Shown here: one piece after another, positions 61,860 to 64,000 of the stretch
Layout: each line of letters begins with the position of its first letter
How positions within the stretch are numbered: the first letter of the stretch is position 1
NCBI GenBank assembly: GCA_963575745.1
Contig: CAUYUJ010020703.1
Span: 77,849-141,848, forward strand
From: Prorocentrum cordatum
Taxonomy: Eukaryota > Sar > Dinophyceae > Prorocentrales > Prorocentraceae
Direction of reading: 5' to 3'
DNA: 64,000 bases
Position numbers and translations under genes: made by a program
The notes under the pieces: model-generated
The model's input: the letters and a program-made list of their open reading frames with translations, nothing else
What the model was told of the DNA's origin: nothing
Databases searched by the model: none

Positions 61860-62853
61860 GCTCCTCCTCCTCCTCATCATCATCATCAGCTTCATCATCA
61901 TCATCATCATCAGCATCATCATCATCAGCTACAGCATCATCATCATCATCATCAGCAGCATCATCATCACCATCACCAACACCATCATCAACATTATAAG
62001 CATCGTCATCCGCATACTCCTCCTCATCATCAGCATCATCAGCCTCATCATAATCGTTATCAGGAGAAGCACCAGCATCACCACCACCTTCATCATCACC
62101 ACGACTATCACAATCATCATGACCATCATCAGCACCGTCATCATCATCATCATCACCACCATCAAGAGCACCATCAGCATCACCATAATCACCATCATAA
62201 CCACTATTACTAGCGTCATCAGCATCGTCATTGTCATCGTGATCATCATTATTACCATCATCACCAGCAGCATAATCACCATCACCATCACCACCACCAT
62301 CACCACCACCACCATCATCAACCTCAACACCATCACCACCATCATCATAAACGTCCACAGCATCATCATCATCATCCACATGATCATCCGACTGACCTGA
62401 ATCGTCAACACCAACACCACCATCATTACCATCATCACCATCATTATCATTAACATCAACATCATCATCACTCACCATGATCACCAACCACAAACACATA
62501 CGCATCACCACCACCGTCATCATAACATCATCAACGTCATCACCAACACTAATCAACACTACCGTTACCAGCAACATCAGCGTCAGCATAGACATTGTCA
62601 TCATCAGCATCATCATCGTCACCAACATCATCGTCATCACAATCACCACCAGCACCACCATCATCATCATCACCATCATCACCGTCGCCATCATCAACAT
62701 TATCATCACCACCACCATCATCATGCATCATCATCAACAATCCATCATTTGCATCATAATCACCAATACCAGCATCACCATCATCGTCATCGACACCCTC
62801 ATCATCATCGGTAAAGGCGTCAGCATCGTCATCAACAGCAGCAGCATCTTCAA

Positions 62854-62888
<35 letters not shown>

Positions 62889-63020
62889 GCATCAGCATCA
62901 TCATCATCACACTCACCATCAACATCATTATCATCAGTATCACCATCACCATCACCATCACCATCGCCATCATCATCACCATGGCCACCATCATCCTTAT
63001 CATCATCATCACCATCATCA
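61860..63020. repeat. 1.2-kb CAT/CACCAT cryptically simple tract
   Basis: Continuous CAT, CAC, CAG, AAT and GTC trinucleotides with heavy interruption. All six frames are largely open as His, Ile/Thr, Met/Val or Asp runs. These are not genes. Confidence 0.97.
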
Positions 63021-63619
63021 TAGTCGTCCTCCTGCTCATCCGCCTCCCCATCCTCCCTCTCCTGAATTACACACAGCCCCCTCTGACTGTGCAGAGCATA
63101 CATCAAGTTCGAGCCATGACCCCCCGCGGACAGAAGAGAGAAAGCAATGCGGCGCAAAGGGGAGGCACGGGCAGGATGGGTAGGATGTCAGCGATGCGAT
63201 GCGACCACTGTTGCGGACAGCGTCCGGGCCTAGAGCAGACCAGGTGGGTGAGGCCATGGCCTCTAGGATCTGAGGTGTCTGGATTCATGCAATGCGAGAC
63301 ATGTAACAAGTTAGGAGGAGAGGGGGAGGAGGAAAAGAAAGTCCTTGGTGTCGGTGTCGGCGCGGGTTGGGTAGGATGTCAGATGTGGCGCGAAGGCACC
63401 AAACCTGCTCCCCCCGCCCTCTCCCTTTTATAGCATGGCGGAAACGCGCCCTGAGGGGCACGGGTCCTGGACCCGGAAGCCTCCCCCCAGGACGAGATCT
63501 TCACTGACCCGGAGCCGCTTTCTGACAGCCCCGGGGCCCGTGGAGGACCCCGACAGCCCGGAAGCAGAGGAAAACCTCCGGACCCGCTTCTCCCATGACC
63601 ACCCCCTCCTGATGAGCTT
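63021..63619. other. Unassigned DNA and a dispersed-repeat copy
   Basis: 63,430-63,610 is the second copy of the repeat at 44,800-45,000 (CACGGGTCCTGGACCCGGAAG; CCTCCGGACCCGCTTCTCCC). GGGTAGGATGTCAG occurs at 63,179 and 63,368. Confidence 0.55.
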
Positions 63620-63844
63620 GTTTTCCACCACCACCACCATAGGTTGGAGGGGGGAAGGAGGAGGAGGGCGAGGAGGCGGAGGACGAAGAGGAGGAGGAGG
63701 AGGAGGAGGAGGAGGAGGAGGAGGAGGAGGAGGAGGAGGAGTTGGAGTTGGAGTCCCTGGACGTAGTCCTCCCTCCTCCTCCTCCTCGGAGGAGGAGGAG
63801 GAGGAGGACCCCCCCTCCAACTTATGGTGGTGGTGGTGGAAAAC
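63620..63844. mobile_element. Inverted-repeat element Z carrying GGA repeats
   Basis: Left arm GTTTTCCACCACCACCACCA, then TAGGTTGGAGGGGGG. Right arm CCCCCCTCCAAC, then TTATGGTGGTGGTGGTGGAA, AAC. The arms of about 35 bp pair with two mismatches. The core is (GGA)n, GTTGGAGTTGGAG and a small GTCCTCC...GGAGGAC inner hairpin. Confidence 0.85.
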
Positions 63845-64000
63845 ACGCCCAGCCCCTCCTCCTCCCCAGGCGGCAACGTCGGCGGGCCGCCTCGATGTAG
63901 CGGCTGCCGCTGCTGCCGGAGCTCTCGAGCCCTCCTGCGCACCCCCGCCGCCCCCGCTGGCACTGACCCCTTCTGATCATCGCCTCCTAAAACAGGGCTA
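63845..64000. other. Unassigned GC-rich DNA at the right edge
   Basis: Too short to interpret. No feature recognised. Confidence 0.4.

Overview
This window looks like nuclear DNA from a eukaryote with a large, repeat-saturated, GC-rich genome. A dinoflagellate is the best guess. The reasons are a decayed retroelement with a Gag-like region, a CCCH zinc finger and a reverse transcriptase of the kind abundant in dinoflagellate genomes; very small GC3-rich exons separated by introns that are themselves repeat elements; AG|GC donor and AG|G acceptor junctions; and long trinucleotide microsatellites. There is no prokaryotic gene organisation, and I saw no rRNA, tRNA or spliced-leader gene. The species is not determinable by eye, and another large-genome alga is possible.

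Layout. 1-6,300: microsatellites, purine tracts and dispersed palindromic elements, with a degenerate ~33-bp minisatellite at 4,360-5,640. 6,300-8,450: a probable minus-strand gene end (gene alpha) whose small exons are separated by copies of dispersed elements. 9,140-12,117: GC-rich tandem repeats, then 1.7 kb of ACT-type repeat. 13,600-18,750: dispersed inverted-repeat elements and CCT/GGA tracts. 18,850-21,515: minus-strand coding-like DNA (gene gamma) with internal tandem repeats of codon-multiple length. 24,150-26,060: minus-strand coiled-coil exons (gene beta), one intron of which is essentially microsatellite. 27,009-27,367: a near-perfect 156-bp inverted repeat. 28,000-32,510: more dispersed elements and a 1-kb CCCCACTGT-type minisatellite. 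32,690-37,295: five 0.5-1.0 kb tandem units, one carrying an inserted element. 37,846-40,854: the broken retroelement. 41,400-44,030: GGA to CCT to CAT microsatellite block with a 233-bp duplication. 46,862-47,960: three ~345-bp tandem units. 48,133-48,911 and 54,097-54,765: two copies of one element, the first inside an (AT)n tract and the second inside an (AAT)n tract. 52,277-53,720: a dense run of short inverted-repeat elements beside a good minus-strand exon. 54,857-64,000: further dispersed copies, AAC-, CATA- and CAT-type repeats, and a terminal hairpin element.

Most long open frames here are translations of trinucleotide repeats and are not genes. The coherent signal is a set of about a dozen short, non-autonomous, palindromic element families, many seen in several copies. 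Some copies sit exactly where introns are needed to join coding exons in phase. That is the behaviour expected of introner-type elements. It is inferred from sequence only and needs transcript evidence.
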